From Aneurinibacillus sp. (GTDB taxonomy: Bacteria; Bacillota; UBA5301; DYFA01), in assembly GCA_020725425.1 (NCBI GenBank), contig DYFA01000033.1, positions 1-64,000 of the forward strand: DNA of 64,000 nucleotides, read 5' to 3'. The translations under genes were made by a program, and so were the position numbers. Below the pieces are notes generated by a model. It did no database searches, was not told the DNA's origin, and saw nothing but the letters and a program-made list of their open reading frames with translations. Every line of letters begins with the position of its first letter. Within the stretch, counting starts at the first letter, position 1. Shown in pieces: positions 36,012 to 44,936 of this stretch.

Positions 36012-36786
36012 CGGCGTCTTCCTCCTCCCGCCCGAGGTAGGCTTCGATCACGCGTTCGTCAGCCTGCACTTCTGCCGGAGTCCCGTCGGCGATCTTCTCT
36101 CCGAAGTTCAGAACCACGACCCGGTCGGAGATGCCCATCACGACCTGCATGTTGTGTTCGATGACGACCACCGCCGGCCCCATCCGGCGGATGCCGCCGA
36201 TGAGCGTCATCAGTTCCATGGCCTCCTGCGGATTCATCCCGGCCGACGGCTCATCCAGGAGGATCAGCTTGGGCTCGCTGGCCAGCGCCCGGGCGATCTC
36301 CACCTTGCGCTGCCTTCCGTACGGCAGGTTGGCTGCCCGTTCGAACGCCACGTCGTCGAGCCCCAGGTACTCCAGGATCTTGTGGGCCTTGGCGTAGGCC
36401 TCCGCTTCCTTTCTCACCGTGGCCTGTGATCTGAGCACCACTCCCAAAAGTCCCGTCCGCAACCTGGTGTGCATGCCGACCACCACGTTGTCGATGACCG
36501 TCATCTGGCCGAAGAGGCGAATGTTCTGGAAGGTGCGGGAGATACCGCCAGACCTGCACACCTCATAGACAGGCTTGCCGGTGATGTCCGCGCCGTCGAA
36601 GAAGATCCGGCCGTTAGTCGGACGGTCAAACCCGGTGATCACGTTGAACAAGGTCGTCTTGCCGGCCCCGTTCGGTCCAATGACGCCGAGGATCTCGTCC
36701 TCCCTGATTTCGAGGTCGACGTTGATCAGGGCCTTGACCCCCCCGAAGAACTTGTCGACCCCCTGAGTCTTGAGCAAGACGCTCAC
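36001..36786 (-). CDS. livG: Branched-chain amino-acid-type ABC transporter ATPase (LivG)
   Basis: A 261-residue ATPase: Walker A GPNGAGKTT, GRQRKVEIARAL signature-like region, Walker B LILLDEPSAGMNP and VIEHNMQVV, typical of LivG. It overlaps livM by 4 nt and livF by 11 nt. Confidence 0.94.
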   Translation of the reverse strand: MSVLLKTQGVDKFFGGVKALINVDLEIREDEILGVIGPNGAGKTTLFNVITGFDRPTNGRIFFDGADITGKPVYEVCRSGGISRTFQNIRLFGQMTVIDNVVVGMHTRLRTGLLGVVLRSQATVRKEAEAYAKAHKILEYLGLDDVAFERAANLPYGRQRKVEIARALASEPKLILLDEPSAGMNPQEAMELMTLIGGIRRMGPAVVVIEHNMQVVMGISDRVVVLNFGEKIADGTPAEVQADERVIEAYLGREEEDADAS

Positions 36787-37787
36787 CGCGCCTCACCTCC
36801 TGTCCGCGCCGCTTTCCGGCTGGGCATCGGCAGGAAGCGCGCCAGCCCGATCACTCTCTCCCCGATGCCCGCTCTCCCCAGGATCCCGTTGGGGGCCCAG
36901 ATCATCATGACCACCATCAGCACGCCGACGAACATCAGGCGGTACTCGTAGAAGACCCGGGAGATCTCAGGGGCGATCACGAGCAAGGCGGTGCCGAGGA
37001 TGGAGCCGGGCAGGCTTCCCAGCCCTCCCAGAATGGCCATCTGCAGTTGGTAGATCGATTCGTCCAGCGTGTAGTTGAACGGCGAGGCGTACTGAGTGTA
37101 ATGGACCATGGCCGACCCGGCAATTCCGGTGAAAAAGGAGGCCAGCGCGAAGTTGAGAACCTTGTAGTCCGGCACCCGGATCCCCGAGTAGGCGGCGGCG
37201 ATGGGATCATCTCGCACCGCCTCGAACGCCCGGCCCAGCTTTGACTTGGTGATGCGGCGGATAGCCACGTAACACAACGTGAGAAGGACCAGCGAGAAGT
37301 AGAAATACCTCACGTTGGTGTCGAAGGTGAAGCCGAAGAGACTGGGCGCCGGGATGCGCCGCAAACCCATCGCCCCGTTGGTGACCGGAAGCCAGTTGAG
37401 GAAGATGAGGCGGCAAATCTCGTTGAAGCCGATGGTGATGAGCGTCAGGTAGTCAAAGGACGACTTCCGGCACAACAGGCCGAGTCCCGCGCCGATCAAG
37501 GTGCAAAAGAGGCCGGCCGACAGGAACGCCACGAGGAACGGCACATGCAGGCGTAGCATCAGAATGGCCGACCAGTAGGCGCCGAGCCCGACAAAGGCGG
37601 AGCGGCCGAAGTCCAGTTGCCCTGAGAAGCCCACAATCAGGTTGATAGAGAGGGCCACGATGGAGTAGAGCATCACCATGTTCAGGACGCGCAGGTGATA
37701 GTCACCCCGCACCACCAGGGGGATCAGGGCCGCCAGCACCAGCACAATCAACCCGCCAGGCAACGCCCGCGACTTGCCTTTACCCAT
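36783..37787 (-). CDS. livM: Branched-chain amino-acid-type ABC permease (LivM)
   Basis: A 334-residue permease with about eight membrane helices; GFSGQLDFGRSAFVGLGAY near residue 55 and KSKLGRAFEAVRDDPIAAAYSG are LivM signatures. The start at 37787 fits GAGGT seven nt upstream; the frame also has a GTG at 37796. Confidence 0.93.
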   Translation of the reverse strand: MGKGKSRALPGGLIVLVLAALIPLVVRGDYHLRVLNMVMLYSIVALSINLIVGFSGQLDFGRSAFVGLGAYWSAILMLRLHVPFLVAFLSAGLFCTLIGAGLGLLCRKSSFDYLTLITIGFNEICRLIFLNWLPVTNGAMGLRRIPAPSLFGFTFDTNVRYFYFSLVLLTLCYVAIRRITKSKLGRAFEAVRDDPIAAAYSGIRVPDYKVLNFALASFFTGIAGSAMVHYTQYASPFNYTLDESIYQLQMAILGGLGSLPGSILGTALLVIAPEISRVFYEYRLMFVGVLMVVMMIWAPNGILGRAGIGERVIGLARFLPMPSRKAARTGGEAR

Positions 37788-37797
37788 GACGCCCACC

Positions 37798-38670
37798 TCA
37801 CACCTTCTCCGAGATTTGTGCCGGGAAAAGCCCTTGCGGCTTGATCAGCACAAAGAGGATGAATACGCCCCAGACATAGGCGTCACGGTACACCGTGGAA
37901 ACATACCCTGAGACAAAGCTCTCCGTCAACCCGAGGATGAGGGCGCCCATCACCGCACCCTTGAGGCTGCCGATGCCGCCGACGATCGAGGACATCCAGG
38001 CCTTCATCGTGCCCAGCATGAAACCGATGCCGAGAAAGATGCTTTCGTAGTAGGCGCAGAAGAGGACGCCCCCGACCACCCCCAGGGCGGCTCCTACGCC
38101 GTAGACCATGGCGATCACGCGGTTCACCGGAATGCCCATGAGCGCCGCCGTCGGAATGCTCTGCGAAATGGAGACCACCGCCTGGCCCATCTTGGTCCGC
38201 TTGAGGAGGAGACTGATGAAGATCATCAGCGCTACCGCAATGAGCAGGATGTAGATCTGCAGCGTGCCGAAGACGACCTTGCCGACAGTGAAGTAGCTCG
38301 CCTTGATGCCGATGTTGAAGGGATAGGTCTCCGGACCCCAGATCTTCATGATGATGTTGCGCATGATGTAGGCGATACCGACCGCGCTGATGGTGGGCGT
38401 CACCCGCCCGGAGAAGCGCACCGGCCGGTAAGCAAACCGCTCCACGATGAGGTTGATCGTAAAGCCGGCCATCATCCCGCCGAGAATCGCCACCACGACG
38501 TGCTGCTTGAGCCCGATCAACGCCAGGGTGACGAAGCACCCCACCGCATACACGTCCCCGTGAGCGAAGTTGAGGAGTTCCAGAATTCCGTACACCATGT
38601 TGTAGCCGATGGCAATCAGGGCATAAACGCTCCCGATGCTGAGACCGTTGATCACGTACTGCAGGAACAT
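37798..38670 (-). CDS. livH: Branched-chain amino-acid-type ABC permease (LivH)
   Basis: A 290-residue permease: NGLSIGSVYALIAIGYNMVYG at the start and ELLNFAHGDVY are typical of LivH; seven to eight membrane helices. It follows livK after a 75-nt gap that holds a stable hairpin. Confidence 0.94.
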   Translation of the reverse strand: MFLQYVINGLSIGSVYALIAIGYNMVYGILELLNFAHGDVYAVGCFVTLALIGLKQHVVVAILGGMMAGFTINLIVERFAYRPVRFSGRVTPTISAVGIAYIMRNIIMKIWGPETYPFNIGIKASYFTVGKVVFGTLQIYILLIAVALMIFISLLLKRTKMGQAVVSISQSIPTAALMGIPVNRVIAMVYGVGAALGVVGGVLFCAYYESIFLGIGFMLGTMKAWMSSIVGGIGSLKGAVMGALILGLTESFVSGYVSTVYRDAYVWGVFILFVLIKPQGLFPAQISEKV

Positions 38671-38700
38671 GGCGTCACCCGCCTTTCCGGCGACCGGGCC

Positions 38701-38724
38701 GGCGGCGGGCTCGCGCCCGCCGCC
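38701..38724 (-). other. Stable hairpin between livK and livH
   Basis: A 10-bp perfect GC stem (GGCGGCGGGC and complement) with a GCGA tetraloop on the minus strand, 22 nt after the livK stop and without a T-run. Such hairpins often protect the binding-protein mRNA from 3' decay, giving more binding protein than permease. Confidence 0.6.
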
Positions 38725-38745
38725 AGCGCCGCGCGGCAGAATTGG

Positions 38746-39873
38746 CTAGTACTTGGTGGGAATGTAGGTCTGGAAGTCACCGTTCTTCACGACCAGGACC
38801 ATGACTTTCTTGCCGGGCACGTCACCCTTCTCGTCGAACTCGATGACGCCGGTGATGCCCGGGAAGGCTTTGACCTTGTGGAGGTATTGGATGAGCTTCT
38901 CGCGAGTGGTGCCGCCCATCTCGTAGGCCTTCTTGACCAGGTAGACGACGTCATAGGCATGGGACGACCACTCGCCGGGCTTGTCCTTGAAGCGGGTGGT
39001 GTACTTCTGGATGAACTCCGCCTGAACGGGCCGCTTGTCGTTCGGGTCGAAGCAGGTCAGCGCGTAGAAGCCTTCCGCCGCCGGGCCGGCGATTTCGAGG
39101 AGCTTCGGGTTGGAGGCCCCGCTGCCGCCGACGACCTGGGCATTCAAGCCGAGGGTCTTGGCCTGCTTGAGGAAGAGGGCTGCGGCCGTGTACTCGCCCA
39201 TGAAGAAGACGCCATCCGCCCCGGCGCCCTTGAACTTGGTGACCTGGGCTGAGTAGTCGCGGTCGACGCCCGGGACGTAGGACTCATCGCCCACCACGGC
39301 AATTCCCATCTGCTTCAGGTTCTTCAGAGCCACGTCGCGCATGCCCTTGCCGTAGTCAGTGTTCTCCCAGATGATCGCCGGTTTCTTGATCCCCAGTTCC
39401 TTGACGCCCAGGAGAACCTGCTGCTTGACGATCAGGTCGTCGGAGGCGATGATCCGGAAGTAATTCTTGTAACCCATCTCGGTGATCGTCGGGTTGGTGT
39501 TCGTCGGGGAGATCACCGGCAGCCCGACCTTCTCGTAGATCGGAAGAGCCGAGAGACTGCAGCCGGAGTTCACGTGGCCCAGGATGAACAGGATGTCCTT
39601 GTTGGAGGCAAGCTTCTGCGCCAGGATGGTGGCCTGGTTCGGGTTGGCCATGTCGTCGCCGACGATGAACTCGAGCTTCTTCCCCTTGATTCCGCCGGCC
39701 GCGTTGATCTCATCGACCGCAATGATGGCGCCGTTCTTCTCCTGGATGCCGATGGCGGCGCTGTCACCGGTCATCGGACCGCAGATCGCAAAGAGGATCT
39801 TGTCGGCGGCCAGGCTCAGCGGAGTGAGAGTGAGTAACAGCACTATGACAAGGGTCAAGGTCAGGCGTCTCAC
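38746..39873 (-). CDS. livK: LivK-type substrate-binding protein
   Basis: A 375-residue type I periplasmic binding protein. The first 22 residues form a signal peptide (TLTLVIVLLLTLTPLSLA), after which ILFAICGPMTGDSAAIG begins the ligand-binding fold. It shows YEKVGLPVISPTNTNP and NTDYGKGM stretches of the Leu/Ile/Val-binding family. No lipobox Cys is seen. GTG start behind GGAGGGA. Confidence 0.92.
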   Translation of the reverse strand: MRRLTLTLVIVLLLTLTPLSLAADKILFAICGPMTGDSAAIGIQEKNGAIIAVDEINAAGGIKGKKLEFIVGDDMANPNQATILAQKLASNKDILFILGHVNSGCSLSALPIYEKVGLPVISPTNTNPTITEMGYKNYFRIIASDDLIVKQQVLLGVKELGIKKPAIIWENTDYGKGMRDVALKNLKQMGIAVVGDESYVPGVDRDYSAQVTKFKGAGADGVFFMGEYTAAALFLKQAKTLGLNAQVVGGSGASNPKLLEIAGPAAEGFYALTCFDPNDKRPVQAEFIQKYTTRFKDKPGEWSSHAYDVVYLVKKAYEMGGTTREKLIQYLHKVKAFPGITGVIEFDEKGDVPGKKVMVLVVKNGDFQTYIPTKY

Positions 39874-39992
39874 GTACTTTCCCTCCTTTACTTCTTTTGC
39901 CTCTCTCCAGCGTCAGCAGGACGGTGTCGCTTCACGGCACGGTGGTCTGCCCCCTCAGAACACTTTCACCTCCCCCACAGGGGCGACACCCC

Positions 39993-40736
39993 TTACATGA
40001 ACCCTTCGTAGCGGCGAGGTACCGTAGCCCGGTACACCAGGTGCGCCAGCGTGATGAAATCGAATACCGGCAGCCCGGTGGCCTCAGAGGTCGCTTTGGC
40101 AAAAGGCGGGATGTCGCTGCACTCAAAGACGAACGCCCCGATATCCGGGTAGCGCCGGACCAGGTCCTTCGCCACCGCGACCACTTCCTGCTCCACTTTC
40201 TCCGGGTCGATGTCCGGCTTGCGTTGGGTGACGTGGACGTGATAGAACTCCTCGGTATTCTCCAGCCCGCCCACGGCGATCGGAATGGAGGGGTCGATAC
40301 CTACGTTGGCCAGGAAATCCCCCCGCGTCAGGTGCGCGCCGCCGGCGGAGATGATCCCGACCCGCTGGTTCTCTCCCAGCATGCGCGAGACCATCGGCAC
40401 CATGAGCAGCGGAGAGGCGAAGAGCGGAACCTTGAGGTGTGGAGCGGCCTTCTTCTGGTAGATGGCGAAGAAGCCGCAGCCGGTTGTGATCGCCTTGACC
40501 CCCTCCGCCTCGAGCTCCTTGGCGGCTTTGAGGAAGATCTCAAACCGCCGGTCGTCCGGTCCCTGCTCGTCGCACCACCAGTCGGAAGGCACCGACTCCA
40601 GGACCTTGAAGCGCACCGGGAAATCGTAGGAGTTGGCGTTACCCACGTTGCCCGGAATGAGCGGCGCTTTCATGTCGAGCATCAGAATCCCCAAGGCCTC
40701 GCCGTAGAAAGGCCGTCCTCCTCTTGCCACCGGCAC
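39993..40736 (-). CDS. Asp/Glu/hydantoin racemase-superfamily protein (copy 2)
   Basis: A 247-residue close paralogue of the gene at 32869-33609. The catalytic-pair cysteines are again in TTGCGFFAIY and FECSDIPPF, and the tail RRYEGFM matches. Shared blocks such as LIPGNVGNA and SPLLMVPMV show a clear duplication. GTG start behind GGGGGTG. The two copies flank the transporter and AcnX genes. Confidence 0.82.
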   Translation of the reverse strand: MPVARGGRPFYGEALGILMLDMKAPLIPGNVGNANSYDFPVRFKVLESVPSDWWCDEQGPDDRRFEIFLKAAKELEAEGVKAITTGCGFFAIYQKKAAPHLKVPLFASPLLMVPMVSRMLGENQRVGIISAGGAHLTRGDFLANVGIDPSIPIAVGGLENTEEFYHVHVTQRKPDIDPEKVEQEVVAVAKDLVRRYPDIGAFVFECSDIPPFAKATSEATGLPVFDFITLAHLVYRATVPRRYEGFM

Positions 40737-40770
40737 CGCTGATGCACCCCCAATACGTCCGCGTAAGCGC

Positions 40771-42285
40771 CTAGTCCCGCGCGAACACGTCCAAGAGCGA
40801 CTCGTACACGCTCACATAGCGTTGATAGGCTTGGTTGTAGACCTCGAAGTTGTCCGGATTCGGCTCGACCTTGCTCTTGAGAGCGACCATCTCCGCTGCC
40901 GCCTTCGGCAGACTCGGATAGATGCCGGTAGCCACGCCGGCCAGCATGGCCGCGCCGAGACAGCCGGCTTCTTCGTTCTGCATCGTGTAGACCGGGCGCT
41001 GCGCCACATCTGCCTTGATCTGCGCCCACAGAGGGCTGCGGGAGCCGCCCCCCAAGGACCGGATCTCCGAGACCTTGATCCCGAGGTCTTCCAGGACGTC
41101 CAGGTTGCGGCGGATGGCGAAGGCGATCGCCTCCATGATGGCGCGGATGAAATGCGGCTTCTTGTGGTGAAGGGTGAACCCGTAGAAAACCCCCTTGGCT
41201 TTCGGGTTGGACTCCGGCGCCATGGCGCCCTGCAAGTGCGGCAGCATCACCAGCCCCTCGCAGCCGGGCGGAGCCTGAGCCGCCTCCCGGCCGAGCACGT
41301 CGTAGGCGTCCAGGCCGCACAGTGCGCTGACGCCCATCTCCGGTTCGCAGAAACCGTCCCGGAACCAGCGCAACACCATGCCGCCGGTGGTGAAGGTATG
41401 GGCCATGTACGTGTCGGGCATGGCATGGTAATGGCAAGGCATCCGGCCCTTGGGGTCGAAGATGGGACGGTCCACCGTGGCGCAGATGGCCAGGGCCGCC
41501 CCAGTGTTCTCCGAGATCACTCCCGGTGCCAGGTTCCCCACGCCGATCGCGCCGCAGGCCTGGTCCAGCGCGCCCGTCGCCACCAGAGTGTCGGGCGAAA
41601 GGCCCAGCTCGGCGGCGATCTCCGGCCGCAGCGGCCCCACGACCTCGCCGGACTCTCTGATCTCCGGGAGCTGGTCCTGGCTCACGCCGAGGAAGGCCAG
41701 CATGTCCTGCCACCAGACCTTCTTGATGATGTCCCAGTAAACAGTGGAGCAGATCAGCGAGCCTTCGCAGACGAACTTGCCCGTCAGGCGGTAGATGAAG
41801 TAATCCTCGATCAACAGGAACTTGGCGACCCGGTGAAAGAGGTCCGGCGCATTCCGTTTAAGCCAGAGGATCTTGGCCGCCGGCCAGGTCGGCACGATCT
41901 CCACCTGTCCGGTCACATGGTAGGCGTGTTCGTTGCCGAAGTGGCCGGCCAGGAGCTCGGCTTCCTCTTGCGCCCGGTTGTCGAGCCAGACGATGGCGTT
42001 GAGCAGCGGCTGACCTTCCCGGTCCACGGCGATGAGCGTCTCGCCCTGAGCGGAGAGGCCGAGCGCCTTGATCTGCTTCGGGCTCACCCCGGAGGCGGCC
42101 ATCACCTCGGCAACGCCCTTCTTGAACGCCTGCCAATAGGTTTCAACCGGAAGCTCCACCGCCAGAGCGGTCGGAGTCAGCAGGGTGTATTCCTGCGTGG
42201 ACTTGGCGACGACTTTTCCGTCGGCCTGAAACAGGATGATCTTGATGGCAGTCGTTCCCAGATCCAGTGCCAGGATGTACTCCAC
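40771..42285 (-). CDS. FGGY-family carbohydrate kinase (xylulokinase-like)
   Basis: A 504-residue kinase. The first phosphate motif LALDLGTTAIKIILF is at the N terminus, the catalytic-Asp region is ATGALDQACGAIG (about residue 235) and the adenosine motif LGGGSRSPLWAQIKADV is near residue 400. It phosphorylates a sugar or sugar-like alcohol; xylulokinase, ribulokinase and LsrK all share these motifs. GTG start with GAGGAGGGAG upstream. Confidence 0.9.
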   Translation of the reverse strand: MEYILALDLGTTAIKIILFQADGKVVAKSTQEYTLLTPTALAVELPVETYWQAFKKGVAEVMAASGVSPKQIKALGLSAQGETLIAVDREGQPLLNAIVWLDNRAQEEAELLAGHFGNEHAYHVTGQVEIVPTWPAAKILWLKRNAPDLFHRVAKFLLIEDYFIYRLTGKFVCEGSLICSTVYWDIIKKVWWQDMLAFLGVSQDQLPEIRESGEVVGPLRPEIAAELGLSPDTLVATGALDQACGAIGVGNLAPGVISENTGAALAICATVDRPIFDPKGRMPCHYHAMPDTYMAHTFTTGGMVLRWFRDGFCEPEMGVSALCGLDAYDVLGREAAQAPPGCEGLVMLPHLQGAMAPESNPKAKGVFYGFTLHHKKPHFIRAIMEAIAFAIRRNLDVLEDLGIKVSEIRSLGGGSRSPLWAQIKADVAQRPVYTMQNEEAGCLGAAMLAGVATGIYPSLPKAAAEMVALKSKVEPNPDNFEVYNQAYQRYVSVYESLLDVFARD

Positions 42286-42298
42286 TCGCGCTCCCTCC

Positions 42299-42634
42299 TC
42301 ATTGTGGACTGGGTGCGCAACTCCAGGTAATGACAGCTTTCTCCGGGCCGATGTTGGTCAGTTGGTGCGGCGCACCCTCCGGGATGACGATGATGTCCCC
42401 TTCCGACAGTTCGAAGTAGAGGCCCTCGCTCGGGATGTGCATCACGACCTGTCCCCGGCTGACGTAGAAGATCTCGTGGGACACCGGGTGCCCCGGATCT
42501 ACGCCCCCGGTCTGCCCGGGCAGCAAGGTCGAGGTTCCGAAGGTCAGCTTGCCGGTCTTGACGTATTCCCGGCAGACCTCCGGACCGTCCAGGAAGACCC
42601 GCGCCTCACAAGCCCTGACGACCTTTACCTCCAT
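42299..42634 (-). CDS. Cupin-domain protein
   Basis: A 111-residue single cupin. Motif 1, DPGHPVSHEIFYVSRGQ, supplies one His after GHP and the metal-site Glu; motif 2 is IPEGAPHQLTN with a His. It may be a metal-dependent sugar isomerase or a ligand-binding accessory. Start at 42634 with AAGGAGGGAG upstream; 13 nt separate it from the flavin reductase. Confidence 0.82.
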   Translation of the reverse strand: MEVKVVRACEARVFLDGPEVCREYVKTGKLTFGTSTLLPGQTGGVDPGHPVSHEIFYVSRGQVVMHIPSEGLYFELSEGDIIVIPEGAPHQLTNIGPEKAVITWSCAPSPQ

Positions 42635-42647
42635 CCTGTCTCCCTCC

Positions 42648-43112
42648 TTAGAAGAAGTCTGCGGAACGGTAGACCATGGCCGGGGCACCGGTATCGCTCC
42701 CCTCGACCACTTCCCCGATAAACAAGTGGTGGTCGCCGGCCTCGAGCCGTTCGACCACCTTGCAGTCCAAGTAAGCTGCGCATTCCGTAAGAACGGGGGC
42801 GCCGGTCGTCTTGAACGCGACCTCCACGCCGGCCAACCGGTCGGTCTGGCGCCCGGAACCGAAGCCGCATCGGCGGGCCAGCTCATACTGGTCGGAGCGC
42901 AGCACGTTCACTGAGAACGCCCCCGCCTCGGCAATCAGTTCGCTGGTGTAGTGAGTCTTGCCGATCGCAACCAAGACGAGGGGCGGCCGGCTGGAAACCT
43001 GCGTTACCCAGGCGGCGGTCATCGCGTTCATCTTGTGCGGAGTCTTGACGCCGATCAGGTAAACGCCGTAGCCCAGGCGGTCGAGTGCCTGGGCGATGGT
43101 AGAAGAAGTCAT
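42648..43112 (-). CDS. Flavin-reductase-like FMN-binding protein
   Basis: A 154-residue split-barrel flavin protein. KTPHKMNAMTAAWVTQVSSRPPLVLVAIGK is the FMN-binding start of the HpaC/RutF family, and the C terminus HHLFIGEVVEG is also typical. It would bind or reduce FMN, perhaps supplying a partner outside the window. It overlaps the aldolase gene by 4 nt. Confidence 0.87.
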   Translation of the reverse strand: MTSSTIAQALDRLGYGVYLIGVKTPHKMNAMTAAWVTQVSSRPPLVLVAIGKTHYTSELIAEAGAFSVNVLRSDQYELARRCGFGSGRQTDRLAGVEVAFKTTGAPVLTECAAYLDCKVVERLEAGDHHLFIGEVVEGSDTGAPAMVYRSADFF

Positions 43113-43945
43113 TGTTGCGCCTCCATCTCAGCCTTCATCTCGGCCAGCGCTTGTTCGCCGGAGTAGTTCTTCCGGAAGATGTTGGACAGGGCCCGGACCA
43201 TGGCGCGCGGGTTGGGGTGCTCAAAGGCGTTACGGCCGACCGAGCACCCGATCGCCCCGGCCTGGTGCGCCAGGGCCATGCGGTTGAGAAACTCCTCGTC
43301 GGGGAGGAGCGGGCCGCCGGCAAGCACCACCGGCTTCTTTGTCGCCTCGACGATGAACTTGAACGAATCGTAGTCTCCGCTCCAATTGACCTTGACGATG
43401 TCGGCGCCCATTTCGGCGCAGAGCCGGGCGTTGCGTTCCAGGTACTTGGCTCCGAACTTTGTTTCGAGGCTTTCGAGGGACTGGTAGGCGTTGGGATACT
43501 CGGCCTCCGCGATCAATGGCATGCCCAGCGCCTCACAGGCCTCACCCACCTTGGAAAGATAGCTGATCATTTCGGGCTCGTTCTCTCCGCAGAGGGCCAC
43601 GTAGACCACGACGGCGTCGGCGCCGAGCCGGAGCGCCTCCTCGACCGATCCGATCGGCGTGATGACGGATCCCGAGGGGCGGCCGGCGGCGGAGGCGGTC
43701 ATCATCAGCGCCAGCGAAGTCTCGCGTGAAAACTCGCGGCAGGACATTGCTGCCCCGCCGCGGGACAGCATGAAGACGTTAGCCCCTCCCTCCACGCACT
43801 CCCGCACTCTGCGGTTGAGGTCGACCAGTCCCCTGAGCAGGACAGGGGAGGTCAAGGCGTGGTCGATGGCCACGATGATGCTGGAGTTGGTCTCCTTCTG
43901 GATAAGCCGGTTGAGACGAATGTACTTCCCCGTCGACTCCGACAT
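43109..43945 (-). CDS. Class I aldolase, DhnA/LsrF type
   Basis: A 278-residue Schiff-base aldolase of the FbaB/LsrF/ADH-synthase group. The candidate catalytic lysine is in ADIVKVNWSGDY; IVAIDHALTSP and VVLAGGPLLPDEEF are conserved phosphate-site stretches. It probably cleaves the kinase product. The start at 43945 fits GGAG nine nt upstream; an ATG at 43954 overlaps that site. Confidence 0.86.
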   Translation of the reverse strand: MSESTGKYIRLNRLIQKETNSSIIVAIDHALTSPVLLRGLVDLNRRVRECVEGGANVFMLSRGGAAMSCREFSRETSLALMMTASAAGRPSGSVITPIGSVEEALRLGADAVVVYVALCGENEPEMISYLSKVGEACEALGMPLIAEAEYPNAYQSLESLETKFGAKYLERNARLCAEMGADIVKVNWSGDYDSFKFIVEATKKPVVLAGGPLLPDEEFLNRMALAHQAGAIGCSVGRNAFEHPNPRAMVRALSNIFRKNYSGEQALAEMKAEMEAQQ

Positions 43946-43977
43946 GGCTTGCATCTCCTTCTAGGTTCGTACTTGGG

Positions 43978-44871
43978 CTAAGCCAGCAATCCCGCATGCA
44001 CCAGCGCCTGCCGGATAGAGGCGGACTCGTCCGCGTCCACGGGCAGAATCGGCAAGCGCGGAGCGCTGCTGGGCCGCCCGAGCAGGCGGACCGCCTCCTT
44101 GACCGGAGCCGGGAAATTGACCGAGGAACTGATGGCCCGCGCGATCGGCAAGAGACTGAAGTAGATCTTCCGGGCCTCGTCGAGCCTGCCGGCTTTGACC
44201 GCCGCAAGCAAGTCCACCAACATTCTGGGGGCGATATTTCCGAGCGCCAGAATCGCCGCGGGGGCGCCGGTGCAGAAGGCTTGCAGGGTCAGATCGTCCG
44301 CCCCGGTGAAGACCGTAAGCTTGTCGCCGACCCGGCGGACCACTTCCGCAAAGTAGCTCAGATTGCCGCTCGACTCCTTGATCCCGACCACAGTGTCAAG
44401 TTCGGCGAGTTTGTCCAGGGTGTCGAAATCGATCTCCACTCCGGTATGAGCCGGGAGGTTGTAGGGGATAAGGGGGATTCCCACCTCAGCCACCGCGGCA
44501 TAGTGCTTGAACAGGCCGGCCTTGTTGGGGATCGCGTTGAAGGGAGTGATCACGAGAGCGGCATCGGCTCCCGCCTCCAAGGCGTCCCGGGTCAGCGCAA
44601 CCGCCTCACTGGTCGTCGGGGCGCCGGTCCCGGCAATGACCGTCAGGCGGCCCTCGACGGCTTCCACGGTCGCTCGGATGACCGCTTTGCGCTCCTCCCG
44701 GCTCAGATTGACCGCTTCGCCGGTTGAACCGTTGCAGACGATGCCGGTGCACCCTGCCTCCAGGTAGAACCGCGCGTTCTGTTTGATCCCGTCGAGGTCC
44801 AGCTCACCGTTGGCCTTGAAGGGGGTCAACATTGCCGGCATAATACCTTCGTAACGAACCTTCCGGGACAT
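43978..44871 (-). CDS. DapA/NAL-family class I aldolase or deaminase
   Basis: A 297-residue (beta/alpha)8 protein of the dihydrodipicolinate-synthase family. The Schiff-base lysine is in VVGIKESSG, the catalytic tyrosine in LIPYNLPAHTG, and the carboxylate site in CNGSTGEAVNL. Members include DapA, 2-keto-3-deoxy-gluconate aldolase and pyrroline-4-hydroxy-2-carboxylate deaminase. In this locus a catabolic aldolase or deaminase is more likely than lysine synthesis. The start at 44871 has GGGAGG upstream; the frame runs on to 44940 without a site. Confidence 0.85.
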   Translation of the reverse strand: MSRKVRYEGIMPAMLTPFKANGELDLDGIKQNARFYLEAGCTGIVCNGSTGEAVNLSREERKAVIRATVEAVEGRLTVIAGTGAPTTSEAVALTRDALEAGADAALVITPFNAIPNKAGLFKHYAAVAEVGIPLIPYNLPAHTGVEIDFDTLDKLAELDTVVGIKESSGNLSYFAEVVRRVGDKLTVFTGADDLTLQAFCTGAPAAILALGNIAPRMLVDLLAAVKAGRLDEARKIYFSLLPIARAISSSVNFPAPVKEAVRLLGRPSSAPRLPILPVDADESASIRQALVHAGLLA

Positions 44872-44936
44872 GCTCAACCGCCTCCCTATTCCCAGTTCTC
44901 GATCCAAGATGATTGACCAGGCCTTATACCTCTGCT

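Noticed and set aside
40771-43945. An Lsr-type autoinducer-2 system, because FGGY kinase and LsrF-like aldolase occur together
   Set aside because: No LsrACDB transporter, LsrG or LsrR is present; the transporter is of the LIV type and the kinase is xylulokinase-like.
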